From assembly GCA_003545515.1 (NCBI GenBank), contig DPYD01000061.1, positions 1-11,674 of the forward strand: DNA of 11,674 bases, given 5' to 3'. The position numbers were made by a program, and so were the translations under genes. Position 1 is the first letter of the stretch. Each line of letters starts with the position of its first letter. The notes under the pieces were generated by a model. That model was not told the DNA's origin. It saw only the letters and a list, made by a program, of their open reading frames with translations, and ran no database searches. Shown piece after piece: positions 1 through 6,917 of the stretch. The DNA comes from Candidatus Kaiserbacteria bacterium (GTDB lineage: Bacteria; Patescibacteriota; Minisyncoccia; Phycocordibacterales; UBA2100).

Positions 1-1644
1 GGCGGTATTTACGTTGATCTGTCCGATGGTACATGCGCTCGGGGGTGAAGAAGACGCGGGAGTTCCAACATTTTGTTGAGCGGGCGGGATTTTTCCGGCA
101 GTCATACCGGTATTTTCTCTTCCTGGTGTCCCTCCCGACTGCAAGGAGTTCGTCCACGAAAGATCGTCCATACGCTCCATTGTCTGTTTAGAGCCGTTGT
201 TGCCCGCGGGCCAATTCCGAGTAACAGGAACCTCGTCTATCATTTTGCACTCATTGTCAAAAAGACGGAGTCCTTCATTGGTATTCCGCAACGAGCCGGC
301 GAACACAACACTCGTCTTGAGTCCAAGCGCTTCGTTCCCGCCTGAACGTGCCAGCACCATAAATTGTCCGTCAAATATCGTTTGTTGGGGGAGCGTGGCG
401 TGGAGCCGTCCGTTCTCGTTCACGACTTGCCAGCCGGATACGTTCACGCTTTTTTTCGAGACGTTCCGCAATTCTATCCATTCATGCGTTGCGCCTTCTT
501 TCGAACCCATCCATGCGATTTCGTTAATGATGATAGGGGAATGCGCAGGTCTCTCACCTGAACGGAATGAACATTCTGTATAGGGGACGAGGTTAAATGC
601 GCGCTCCTCGTCGCTCTCTTTTATTTGCGGCAGAGAAATTGTCGTGGGCGTTCCTTTTTTGTAGCCACCTGTCATGATGCTCGCGACCGCGGCGATGAAC
701 CCGTCATTTTGGGCGCGCGTTTTCCGAGGCGTAGCGTTTCTACTTAAAATAACTTTTACCGTTCCGTCCCGATCGGTGCGATACATGCGCGCTCCGGCTA
801 GCTCAAGTGTTTCCAAAACCCGCGGAGTCGGATGACCGTAGCGATTTTGTCCGACGCCGATTACGGAAACAAGCGGACGCACCGTCGCGACGAAGCTCTC
901 GCCGGAAGAATTTTTTGAGCCATGATGCCCGACCTTAAGGACATCGGCGGAAAGATCATAGTTCTTTTTAAGGAGAACTTGCTCGGCGAGAAATCCGATA
1001 TCGGCAGTGAAAAGAATCGTTGCATCTTCAGACGTTAACTTTGCCACGATACCAGCTTCATTGCGTTCCTTGTTGCCGAGGAGCGCTTTATCGGGAGACA
1101 TAATGAAGAGGATACTGTCGCCATAGCGAATGGTGTCTCCTTCAAGGAGAGTCAACATGGGCACGTTATATTCGGCGAGCACTGCCTTGAGCGCCAAGAA
1201 CGAATCCGAATCGGACTCGTTACCGTTCGAAATAAAAAACCCGACATCGTAGCGTTTGATGACGTCGACAAATCCACCGAAGTGGTCGAGGTCGGGATGG
1301 GTCATCATAATCACATCTATGTATTTATTATTTTGTTTTCCAAGCGCCTCATCTAATGCATCCAGCACTTTGCGCCTGGAGCCAGCGTCTATGAGGATTT
1401 TTACTGACGATTTGTTGTTTTGTGAGGCGAGTACAACAAGCTGACTGTCTCCCTGGCCCACGTCGAGAAAATAAACGGTGCTTTCCATCTCCTGCGTGCT
1501 GATTATGGAAAACCACACCCATACAGTCAGTCCGAATACGATTATGGCTACGAGCTGGAAGATCGCTTTACGCGATGCAAGCATACCAAAAGGAAGCTCG
1601 CTTCCGTCAGGAGAAACCGGAGACGATGTTTTAACTGATTTCAT
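1..1644 (-). CDS. ComEC-type metallo-beta-lactamase + lamin-tail domain + start of ComEA-like HhH (3' end outside window)
   Basis: 548 residues are visible and the frame stays open to the window edge. Residues 27-46 form an N-terminal membrane anchor. A ComEC-type metallo-beta-lactamase domain follows: FLDVGQGDS at 59-67, LIDAG at 84-88, the metal motif HPDLDH at 116-121, TADIG at 213-217, VGHHGS at 238-243, YGHP at 269-272 and RTDRDG at 289-294. Residues about 371-510 look like a lamin-tail domain (IIINEIAWMGS, then EWIELRN, ending in GGTPGREN). A Ser/Pro linker leads to QINVNTA at 542-548, the classic opening of a ComEA helix-hairpin-helix. In other bacteria the hydrolase domain is the C-terminus of ComEC and is thought to degrade or process the non-transported DNA strand; HhH binds DNA. 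The ATG at 1644 overlaps the end of comEC by 14 bp with no clear Shine-Dalgarno, suggesting translational coupling. The hydrolase and LTD calls are firm; the HhH rests on seven residues. Confidence 0.93.
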   Translation of the reverse strand, partial: MKSVKTSSPVSPDGSELPFGMLASRKAIFQLVAIIVFGLTVWVWFSIISTQEMESTVYFLDVGQGDSQLVVLASQNNKSSVKILIDAGSRRKVLDALDEALGKQNNKYIDVIMMTHPDLDHFGGFVDVIKRYDVGFFISNGNESDSDSFLALKAVLAEYNVPMLTLLEGDTIRYGDSILFIMSPDKALLGNKERNEAGIVAKLTSEDATILFTADIGFLAEQVLLKKNYDLSADVLKVGHHGSKNSSGESFVATVRPLVSVIGVGQNRYGHPTPRVLETLELAGARMYRTDRDGTVKVILSRNATPRKTRAQNDGFIAAVASIMTGGYKKGTPTTISLPQIKESDEERAFNLVPYTECSFRSGERPAHSPIIINEIAWMGSKEGATHEWIELRNVSKKSVNVSGWQVVNENGRLHATLPQQTIFDGQFMVLARSGGNEALGLKTSVVFAGSLRNTNEGLRLFDNECKMIDEVPVTRNWPAGNNGSKQTMERMDDLSWTNSLQSGGTPGRENTGMTAGKIPPAQQNVGTPASSSPPSACTIGQINVNTA

Positions 1645-3100
1645 GGCGTTGCAGAGTCGGTTTGTTATCTTTAGTTTTAACTGGAGATAGGGGAAGGTGG
1701 GAAGAATATCGCCAGCATATCCATATCAATACAGCATAGTACAGAACAGCGCCTGTAACCCCGAGTTCCGGATTGAACATGATGCGCACAGATGAGAAGG
1801 TTTCAACGATTTGAATCGCATAATCCGCTAAGAACGCGGTCGGTATGCTTAATAGGGAAGCCAGTGGCATAGATAGCACTGAAGCGGCCACAGTAAGAAG
1901 ACCGAGAGCCATTAAAGGCGGCATGACAACGAGAATAGCAACGTTTGCGGGGAGTGCGGTCAAAGAAAAGTTCGCAAAGTGAGCGATAGTGATCGGCAGG
2001 ACGCCGATTTGTGCGGCCATGGTGATAACGAGTACGTCGCGCCACGCCAAAAATCCCGATGTGTGGAAGAACGGAATCAGTTTTAGGACGGGTGCGAAAT
2101 AGATTATGGAGAGCACTGCGGCGAAAGAGAGTTGGAAGCCGAGATCTAGCACGGGACTTTTCGGATTCCACATGGTAATTACGAACGCCGAAAAGATAAT
2201 GGCATTTCGCGGGCTATAGACTCTGCCCGATTCTCCCGCAAGTCCGACAAGGAATGCCATGAAAGAGGCGCGAACGGCGGAAACTTTGAAGCCCGTCATT
2301 GCCACAAAAAGAGCGATAATTGAGAATACGGCGATGAAGCGCAAACGTTTGTTATTCCGGAACACAGAGAACACGGCGAGCGCGAGAAACACAAGAATAG
2401 ACATGTGGAGACCGGAAAGCGCCGTCAAGTGCATGGTGCCACTCACGGAGAGTTTTTTTAGGAACTCTGGCGTGAACAGGTCGCGGTCACCAAGGAGTAC
2501 TCCGGAAAGAAATGCCGCCTCGCGCTCCGTGAATAGGCGGCCCACCGTATCTTTTATGTAGTGTCGTACACCAAAAAGCGTTTTAAAGAGGAAACTTGCA
2601 TTATTGCCGGCAATCTCGATTTCCGGGTAGAACGCCGTGCCGTGCACATGTTCTTTCGCCATAAAATCACCGTACGAATCCGAAGGAGGCAAGACGATGT
2701 CGCCTGATATGTGAACGATGTCGCCGTAGAAGAGCTCTGGATACGGGTCGAGCCGCAGGAATATTGCCGCGGGAGGCATCGTCAACCGGACTTTCGCCGT
2801 TTGGTAGTCCGTACCCCGACGCGGATCGTCTACAATCGAGCCCTCAAACGAGGATGCATTCGCCAGAGCATTGCGCGCCGCGTGGTACCGATAATCATCA
2901 ACTGTGTAATAGACGTTGCCTGCAGTGAACAAGATGCTTACCGCAAGAATAATGACAGAGCGCGTCTTAAAGAAGAGCATCGCTAGCACGGCCAGAATAA
3001 GCGCGATTAAAGCGCCGAACGGGGGGAGCCCCAATCCGCCTGCGATTGCACCTGCGATAAACCCGGATGCTGAAAAGAAGAAAGCGTCATGCGCGCGCAT
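1631..3100 (-). CDS. comEC: ComEC/Rec2 competence channel protein, membrane part only
   Basis: A 489-aa multi-pass membrane protein. Residues about 5-65 contain the first helices, and about 84-165 the soluble OB-like N-terminal domain (FEGSIVDDPRRG). The Competence domain follows, with the hallmarks GVLLGDRDL at 200-208, HLTALSGLHMSIL at 224-236, VSAVRASFM at 273-281 and LDLGFQLSFAAVLSI at 318-332. ComEC forms the inner-membrane channel through which single-stranded DNA enters the cytoplasm during transformation. Many bacterial ComEC proteins are around 700-800 aa because a metallo-beta-lactamase domain is fused at the C-terminus. Here the protein stops after the membrane part and the hydrolase is encoded by the next, overlapping gene, so the two probably act as one complex. 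The start at 3100 lies 8 nt after an extended -10 and has no Shine-Dalgarno, consistent with a leaderless message. Confidence 0.94.
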   Translation of the reverse strand: MRAHDAFFFSASGFIAGAIAGGLGLPPFGALIALILAVLAMLFFKTRSVIILAVSILFTAGNVYYTVDDYRYHAARNALANASSFEGSIVDDPRRGTDYQTAKVRLTMPPAAIFLRLDPYPELFYGDIVHISGDIVLPPSDSYGDFMAKEHVHGTAFYPEIEIAGNNASFLFKTLFGVRHYIKDTVGRLFTEREAAFLSGVLLGDRDLFTPEFLKKLSVSGTMHLTALSGLHMSILVFLALAVFSVFRNNKRLRFIAVFSIIALFVAMTGFKVSAVRASFMAFLVGLAGESGRVYSPRNAIIFSAFVITMWNPKSPVLDLGFQLSFAAVLSIIYFAPVLKLIPFFHTSGFLAWRDVLVITMAAQIGVLPITIAHFANFSLTALPANVAILVVMPPLMALGLLTVAASVLSMPLASLLSIPTAFLADYAIQIVETFSSVRIMFNPELGVTGAVLYYAVLIWICWRYSSHLPLSPVKTKDNKPTLQRHEIS

Positions 3101-3108
3101 GAGGGTTT

Positions 3109-3118
3109 ATGGTAGCAT
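3109..3118. promoter_or_regulatory. Symmetric divergent promoter, overlapping extended -10 elements
   Basis: The 10-bp stretch ATGGTAGCAT reads as TGgTAGCAT on the plus strand (3110-3118) and as TGcTACCAT on the minus strand (3117-3109). The plus box ends 7 nt before the ATG at 3126; the minus box ends 8 nt before the comEC ATG at 3100. Both spacings would put the transcription start at or next to the start codon. No -35 element is evident on either side. Only 25 bp separate the two genes, so the promoter has to sit here. Confidence 0.6.
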
Positions 3119-3125
3119 CTGCTTT

Positions 3126-3335
3126 ATGAGAATACCGTCGAAGGAGATTCTACGCTTCTGGAAAACGCACGAATGGGAAATCATTGTCGCTTGTATCGTC
3201 CTTGCGGTTGCGCTATTAAGCTACGGTCTTGGCTACTTGTCGGCAAAAGATGCCGCGCGTGCGCCCATCATTATTGAAACACGTACGTCCGAGTTACAAA
3301 CTGCCGATTCAAGTCCAGCGGCCTCTCGTGTTTGA
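3126..3335 (+). CDS. Small single-pass membrane protein, 69 aa, unknown function
   Basis: The sequence begins MRIPSKEILRFWKTHEWEII, followed by one hydrophobic helix at about residues 19-42 (IVACIVLAVALLSYGLGYLS). The tail, about 27 residues, is polar and contains ARAPIIIETRTSE. The arrangement (short cytoplasmic part, one helix ending in GLGYLS, then a PIIIE-type segment) resembles the membrane anchor of small exported proteins I associate with CPR genomes, some of which carry an additional C-terminal domain. Here the protein simply ends, so it may be a short form. The frame is open upstream to 2916, but that stretch is antisense to comEC; the ATG at 3126 sits 7 nt after an extended -10 and is the better start. 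Being divergent from comEC hints at co-expression, not at a function. Confidence 0.75.
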   Translation: MRIPSKEILRFWKTHEWEIIVACIVLAVALLSYGLGYLSAKDAARAPIIIETRTSELQTADSSPAASRV

Positions 3336-3355
3336 ACACTCTGGCGTAGTGCATA

Positions 3356-3364
3356 TGGTACAAT
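3356..3364 (+). promoter_or_regulatory. Extended -10 promoter of the 27-aa gene
   Basis: TGgTACAAT lies between the stop at 3335 and the ATG at 3372. Seven nucleotides separate the -10 box from the start codon, so the mRNA is predicted to be leaderless or nearly so. A TTGAAC at 3332-3337 is 21 bp upstream of the -10, too far for a standard -35. Confidence 0.6.
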
Positions 3365-3371
3365 GCGGTAT

Positions 3372-3455
3372 ATGAAGCGATCCATCAAACCGAAGAAGAA
3401 GAAACGCAATTATCACAAACCTCCCGGCGGCAAGCGCCGATTTCGAAAGCATTAA
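3372..3455 (+). CDS. Highly basic 27-aa miniprotein
   Basis: ATG to TAA encodes 27 residues beginning MKRSIKPKKKKRNY and ending GGKRRFRKH. Fourteen of the 27 are Lys or Arg and two more are His; there are no acidic residues. This composition is typical of tiny ribosomal proteins such as bTHX or mycobacterial bS22, which thread into rRNA, but I see no sequence match that would justify naming it. A dedicated extended -10 seven nucleotides upstream supports expression. It could instead bind nucleic acid in another way, or be spurious. Existence is moderately supported by composition and promoter; function is inference. Confidence 0.55.
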   Translation: MKRSIKPKKKKRNYHKPPGGKRRFRKH

Positions 3456-3472
3456 AGATATTGCTCCGGTAT

Positions 3473-3500
3473 TTCACGTTACCCTTGATAGGGAGGTGAA
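3473..3500 (+). terminator. Possible weak terminator hairpin after the 27-aa gene
   Basis: TTCAC (3473-3477) pairs with GTGAA (3496-3500), and inside it CCCT (3482-3485) pairs with AGGG (3490-3493). Only TTTG follows, so the U-tract is poor. It lies 18 bp after the stop codon. Confidence 0.3.
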
Positions 3501-3531
3501 TTTGCATCGATTGTTTTGAAGCGTTCTCTCC

Positions 3532-3563
3532 AAAATAGAGACGCCCCGATATTTCGGGGCGTC
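3532..3563 (-). terminator. Terminator of the CDP-alcohol phosphatidyltransferase gene
   Basis: GACGCCCCGA (3540-3549) and TCGGGGCGTC (3554-3563) form a perfect 10-bp stem with a 4-nt loop, overlapping the stop codon. On the minus strand the stem is followed by TCTCTATTTT, a modest U-rich tail. Confidence 0.7.
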
Positions 3564-4155
3564 AAGTGCGCGCGTCGATCGTATACGAAATAGCTGCCGT
3601 CACGCTCGCCGTTGCCATCATCCAGGATATGACAACGAGCGACAGCATAGCTTCGTCGCCTATCCAATACAGCTGGATTAGGCCAATGAGGCCGGAGACT
3701 CCGTATATGAGTGCTCTGGCCTTTCCGAGCGAGAGCACATCGCGGATAAGGCCGCGGTGAGCGAGGATTGACACCCAAACCTCGGCGGCAAACGCGACCC
3801 CGAAGGCGAAGATCACGGCCTCTTCGTCTTGCGCCACCAACGCGAAGTTGGTGAAAATCGCGATTGCATGTACCCGATCTCTCAGCGGATCTAGATACCT
3901 GCCAAGCTCGCTATGTTGATTTAGGCGGTCGGCCGCGATTCCGTCCAGCACATCCGACACGAGAATGCCGATATGTACAAACGGGATCATCCATAACATG
4001 CTGTCTGTGAGAAACAGATAACAATAATAGACAATCCCGCCAAATCCGATGATGGTTATCGCGTTGGGGATAGTAGCCCAACATCCATTACGTTTACGTT
4101 CTACCTCGGCACTTTTCAGACGCCCGAGGAAGAACCCAAAGATCTTCCTTGTCAC
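3562..4155 (-). CDS. CDP-alcohol phosphatidyltransferase family protein with an altered signature
   Basis: A 197-aa membrane protein with about five to six hydrophobic segments. The family transfers a phosphoalcohol from a CDP-linked donor, as in phosphatidylglycerol-phosphate or cardiolipin synthesis. The family signature is D-x2-DG-x2-AR-x8-G-x3-D-x3-D. Here the matching residues are D68, D71, G72, A75, G85, D89 and D93, with all spacings correct, but the Arg of the AR pair is Asp (D76), followed by R77. All four metal-binding aspartates are kept, so activity is plausible; the substrate cannot be read from sequence. The start is GTG at 4155, chosen because AAAGGAG lies 7 nt upstream. It is followed by a strong hairpin. 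PAP2 and this gene lie on either side of the metal ATPase, so a lipid role is shared by neighbours but not by one operon. Confidence 0.85.
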   Translation of the reverse strand: MTRKIFGFFLGRLKSAEVERKRNGCWATIPNAITIIGFGGIVYYCYLFLTDSMLWMIPFVHIGILVSDVLDGIAADRLNQHSELGRYLDPLRDRVHAIAIFTNFALVAQDEEAVIFAFGVAFAAEVWVSILAHRGLIRDVLSLGKARALIYGVSGLIGLIQLYWIGDEAMLSLVVISWMMATASVTAAISYTIDART

Positions 4156-4162
4156 GTCTTTT

Positions 4163-4201
4163 CTCCTTTTCTATTCCAGCGCCAGCCCCACTTTTATCAT
4201 A
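4163..4201 (-). promoter_or_regulatory. Shine-Dalgarno (4163-4169) and candidate -10 (4196-4201)
   Basis: On the minus strand AAAGGAG stands 7 nt before the GTG at 4155 and settles the start. TATGAT at 4201-4196 could be the -10, giving a leader of roughly 30 nt. It lacks the TG extension and I see no -35, so the promoter part is tentative, while the ribosome binding site is clear. Confidence 0.55.
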
Positions 4202-4232
4202 AAGCAGACCTATAATCCATGTTTTTAGTTCG

Positions 4233-4249
4233 TCGCATTAAAAATGCGA
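4233..4249 (-). other. Short hairpin between the ATPase and the phosphatidyltransferase gene
   Basis: TCGCATT (4233-4239) and AATGCGA (4243-4249) form a 7-bp stem with a 3-nt loop, 69 bp after the ATPase stop codon. No clear U-tract follows on the minus strand, so it is a weak candidate terminator. Nothing else stands out in 4202-4317. Confidence 0.3.
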
Positions 4250-4317
4250 AACTCGGTGTTTTTTCGAACGATGTCTCGAACCGATTCAATGGCTTCGTTC
4301 ACCGATGCATAACCGCA

Positions 4318-6081
4318 TCAGCGAGCGGCGGCGCGCAGTGAGTTCAGTATCACGGCGACGTCGATAACTTCCTGTATCACGGCACCTGCGATAGGCGGGA
4401 TATAGCCAAATGCGGCGGCGACCATGCCTAGAGAGGAGAGAGCAACTCCGCCCCATACACTCTCGGAGGCGACTCTCATGGAGCGCCGCGCGGTATCGAA
4501 AAGATCATGCACCAGCAAGATGTCACGTCCGAGTATGACGGCGTCCGCCGCCTCGATCGCGGCACTGTTCTCTGTTCCGGAAAACACGATGCCGACATCG
4601 GCATGAGCAAGTGCGGGCGCGTCGTTCAATCCGTCGCCGACCATTGCGACGGTTCGTCCGTTTTTCTTCTCCGCATCGATTATGGCGAACTTCTCTTCCG
4701 GCGACACGCCGGCGTGGATAGGCATACCGAAGTGCCCGAAGAGTCGCATAGCATTCTCTTTTCGGTCGCCAGTGATGATTTCCATACGGATTCCGCGCGC
4801 GGAAAGCGAACGGAAGAGCTCGCCGACGTTTTCCTTCATTTTGTCTTCAAAGTGAAATTGTGCTATTTCAAGCCCTGCTTCCATGAGCGAAAGTACCATA
4901 CCCTCTCTCCCGCTTTGTGTAGCTTTTGAGACGGAAAAGCGCACGCCGTCGACAGTACCCGCGATACCATTGCCGATAGTTTCCACGACACCATGCGCCT
5001 CGAGGACAGGGGCTTTTTTTGTAGTTCGCGCGGCGCTTATCGCTCTTGCAAGTGGATGTATGGAATGGAATTCTATTGCCGCAGCGATGGAGAGTATATT
5101 ATTTTCACTGCGCCCTCCCGCTTTCTTCTCTATCGAGATGAGATCCGGTTCGCCGAGCGTGAGCGTTCCCGTTTTGTCGAAAAAGACGACTGTCACTCGG
5201 TCCAAAAGCTCAAGCGTAACAGGTCGCTTCACGATTATGTTCTTACGCGCGGCGCGCGATAGTCCGCCGATAAATGCGACTGGCGCTGCGATAATGAGCG
5301 GGCAGGGGGTTGCGATAACGAGGACGGCGAGCGCACGCGATAGTTCGTCCGAAAATAGAAATGCGCCGCCGGCAAGAAGAAGCGCAAGGGCTGTGAAAGG
5401 GAAGTTGACTTTCTCCGCAAGCCGGACAACGTACGCTTGATGTTTTTTTGCGTCCTCCACGAGCCGCACGATACGCATATAAGTAGATGTCTCAAACGAA
5501 CCTTCTACGGAGATTTCTATAAGTTCTCCGATATTCACATTCCCGCTTTTTATGAATGTATTGCGTGCGATAGTGACGGGAAGAGCCTCGCCGGTCAAGT
5601 TTGCTTCGTTGAGAAGCGCTTCATCGGAACGCAAAACACCATCAAGAGGAATGAGCTCGTTGGGCTTCACGATGATTACCTCGTTTTTCGATATAGTCTG
5701 AATGGGTTTTTCAGCGGTGGATCCATCAGGGAGGCGCACTATACAGCGCTTTGGAATTCGCTCGGCTAGCGAGCGCAGAGCGCTCTCGGCGCGCATCGCA
5801 GCATACTCGTCGAGCGCCTCACCGCCCGTTATCATAAGCGCGACTATTGCTCCCGCGAGATACTGTTCAGCCGGAAGAGAAACGATCATCGCGAGAAAAG
5901 CGATATAGTCGAGCGAATACTTACCGTTTCGTATCTTACCTATGGAATCCCAGGTTATTTTCCCAAGCCCAATCGCGATTGCGAGGACCCACATGATGCT
6001 CCAGCCGGGTATGGCTCCCACCGCAAGACAAGCAAGGACCACAAGCGGCATACGGAATTCGGAGCCGAAAAGCCGGTGCAT
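4318..6081 (-). CDS. P1B-type heavy-metal transporting ATPase, TPC class, no N-terminal metal-binding domain
   Basis: A 587-aa heavy-metal P-type ATPase. Visible motifs: the actuator TGEA at 163-166, the ion-site motif ATPCPL at 257-262 in a transmembrane helix, the phosphorylation site DKTGT at 302-306 (D302), the P1B-specific His-Pro at 342-343, TGDR at 437-440 and GDGLND at 482-487. The last helix carries QEVIDVAVILNSLR at 570-583. It would use ATP to move a transition metal across the membrane, usually outwards. TPC replaces the CPC of copper and zinc exporters, which places it in the less-studied TPC-type group; the metal cannot be assigned. There is no HMA domain or Cys/His-rich N-terminus, since membrane helices begin at about residue 11. 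Its start is 9 nt after an extended -10. Neighbours offer no metal clue. Confidence 0.92.
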   Translation of the reverse strand: MHRLFGSEFRMPLVVLACLAVGAIPGWSIMWVLAIAIGLGKITWDSIGKIRNGKYSLDYIAFLAMIVSLPAEQYLAGAIVALMITGGEALDEYAAMRAESALRSLAERIPKRCIVRLPDGSTAEKPIQTISKNEVIIVKPNELIPLDGVLRSDEALLNEANLTGEALPVTIARNTFIKSGNVNIGELIEISVEGSFETSTYMRIVRLVEDAKKHQAYVVRLAEKVNFPFTALALLLAGGAFLFSDELSRALAVLVIATPCPLIIAAPVAFIGGLSRAARKNIIVKRPVTLELLDRVTVVFFDKTGTLTLGEPDLISIEKKAGGRSENNILSIAAAIEFHSIHPLARAISAARTTKKAPVLEAHGVVETIGNGIAGTVDGVRFSVSKATQSGREGMVLSLMEAGLEIAQFHFEDKMKENVGELFRSLSARGIRMEIITGDRKENAMRLFGHFGMPIHAGVSPEEKFAIIDAEKKNGRTVAMVGDGLNDAPALAHADVGIVFSGTENSAAIEAADAVILGRDILLVHDLFDTARRSMRVASESVWGGVALSSLGMVAAAFGYIPPIAGAVIQEVIDVAVILNSLRAAAR

Positions 6082-6090
6082 AATGTTGCT

Positions 6091-6099
6091 ATTGTATCA
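6091..6099 (-). promoter_or_regulatory. Extended -10 promoter of the P1B ATPase
   Basis: On the minus strand TGaTACAAT ends 9 nt before the ATG at 6081, with no Shine-Dalgarno in between. The predicted 5' leader is at most 2-3 nt. Confidence 0.6.
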
Positions 6100-6128
6100 A
6101 AACGTTTCTTGATTTAATGCCAGCGCAG

Positions 6129-6160
6129 AATTCCCCGTCAGCTTACTGCGAGGAGCTTCA
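6129..6160. repeat. Imperfect palindrome, possibly REP-like or a PAP2 terminator
   Basis: CCCCGTCAG (6133-6141) pairs with CTGCGAGG (6146-6153) around a CTTA loop, with one bulged base and a G-T pair; weaker pairing extends outwards towards GAATT and AGCTTC. It resembles GC-rich palindromes I recall as dispersed in CPR genomes. No U-tract follows on the minus strand, so it is a poor intrinsic terminator for the PAP2 gene ending at 6178. Confidence 0.35.
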
Positions 6161-6177
6161 TTGACAGATGATCCTAC

Positions 6178-6825
6178 TTATTGACGAAAGCTCCGTGCAA
6201 CCGCAACGCCGATCGCGGTGCCGATGATGGCTCCGGCAACTACGTCGGACAGCCAGTGGATACTAATTGAGGATCCGAATGCGATGTAGAGCGCATACAA
6301 AGCGGCCATGTAGCGCAAAGATTTACTGTGTGGGTATATGCAGAATACGGTCGCGGCCATCGCGAATGCCACGGCGGTATGCGAGGATGGCCAACCCCAA
6401 AAAATACCGTGTTGGAGGAATCCAAAATTGAATTGGTGGCTTACATCTACGTTTGAAAGGTATGTAAAAAACTCCGGCTGTATTCTTCCAGTGAATGCTT
6501 TGTAAGTAGATGAAATGAGGAGCGCGATTAATTCCGCTTGCGCGAGTACGGCGCTGGAGCCCAATAGATCGGGGTTTTTACGCCACTCGGCGATTACGTA
6601 CATACCTACCGGCAGAATAATTGGTATGAAAAAACCTCCTATTGCGGCGGGAAGCGTTATGAAGAAGAGAGTGTCGCCTCTCGTGTATTCAAAATAGCTC
6701 CAATCAACTCCTGTGGTCACCAGACCAAACGTTAGACCGATAGCTAGCGCATGCCACAAGATGTTGTATCTATGAAAACTACGCACGGTGTTGTAGAAAA
6801 TCCCAGAAAGAAATACGTTAAACAT
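6178..6825 (-). CDS. PAP2-superfamily membrane phosphatase-like protein, catalytic arginines replaced
   Basis: A 215-aa protein with about five to six membrane helices. The family removes phosphate from lipid phosphates such as phosphatidate, PGP or undecaprenyl pyrophosphate. The three motifs are recognisable: KAFTGRIQP at 109-117 for K-x6-RP, PSSH at 146-149 for PSGH, and HWLSDVVAG at 190-198 for the C-terminal half of SR-x5-H-x3-D. Both catalytic histidines (H149, H190), K109 and D194 are kept. The Arg of motif 1 is Gln (Q116), and the position of the motif 3 Arg is Gly (G184). R114 could compensate in part. The fold is secure, the activity uncertain. The start at 6825 is 8 nt after an extended -10, so the mRNA is probably leaderless. 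Confidence 0.86.
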   Translation of the reverse strand: MFNVFLSGIFYNTVRSFHRYNILWHALAIGLTFGLVTTGVDWSYFEYTRGDTLFFITLPAAIGGFFIPIILPVGMYVIAEWRKNPDLLGSSAVLAQAELIALLISSTYKAFTGRIQPEFFTYLSNVDVSHQFNFGFLQHGIFWGWPSSHTAVAFAMAATVFCIYPHSKSLRYMAALYALYIAFGSSISIHWLSDVVAGAIIGTAIGVAVARSFRQ

Positions 6826-6833
6826 ATGTCAGA

Positions 6834-6842
6834 AATGTACCA
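6834..6842 (-). promoter_or_regulatory. Extended -10 promoter of the PAP2 gene
   Basis: On the minus strand TGgTACATT ends 8 nt before the ATG at 6825. There is no Shine-Dalgarno in the intervening bases. Confidence 0.55.
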
Positions 6843-6869
6843 TGAACGGATTGCTGATCACGTTTGTAT

Positions 6870-6905
6870 AAACTAAAAGCACCCTTGAAGGGGTGCTTTT
6901 AGTTT
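6870..6905 (-). terminator. Strong terminator of the cold-shock gene
   Basis: A perfect 15-bp stem (6870-6884 with 6891-6905) and a 6-nt loop. The distal arm on the minus strand contains GGGTGCTTTTAGTTT, so the U-rich tract is partly within the stem. It starts 12 bp after the cold-shock stop codon. The symmetry allows action on either strand, but the only gene feeding into it is on the minus strand. Confidence 0.85.
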
Positions 6906-6917
6906 GACTGCGCCGTC

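Noticed and set aside
197..583. Plus-strand frames in 73-1690
   Set aside because: All are shadows of the continuous minus-strand metallo-beta-lactamase/LTD gene, which carries recognisable motifs.
2916..3125. N-terminal extension of the 69-aa membrane protein
   Set aside because: It is antisense to comEC and would include the divergent promoter; the ATG at 3126 fits the -10 spacing.
4883..5440. Plus-strand frame of 185 codons
   Set aside because: Antisense to the P1B ATPase, whose motifs are unmistakable in this segment.
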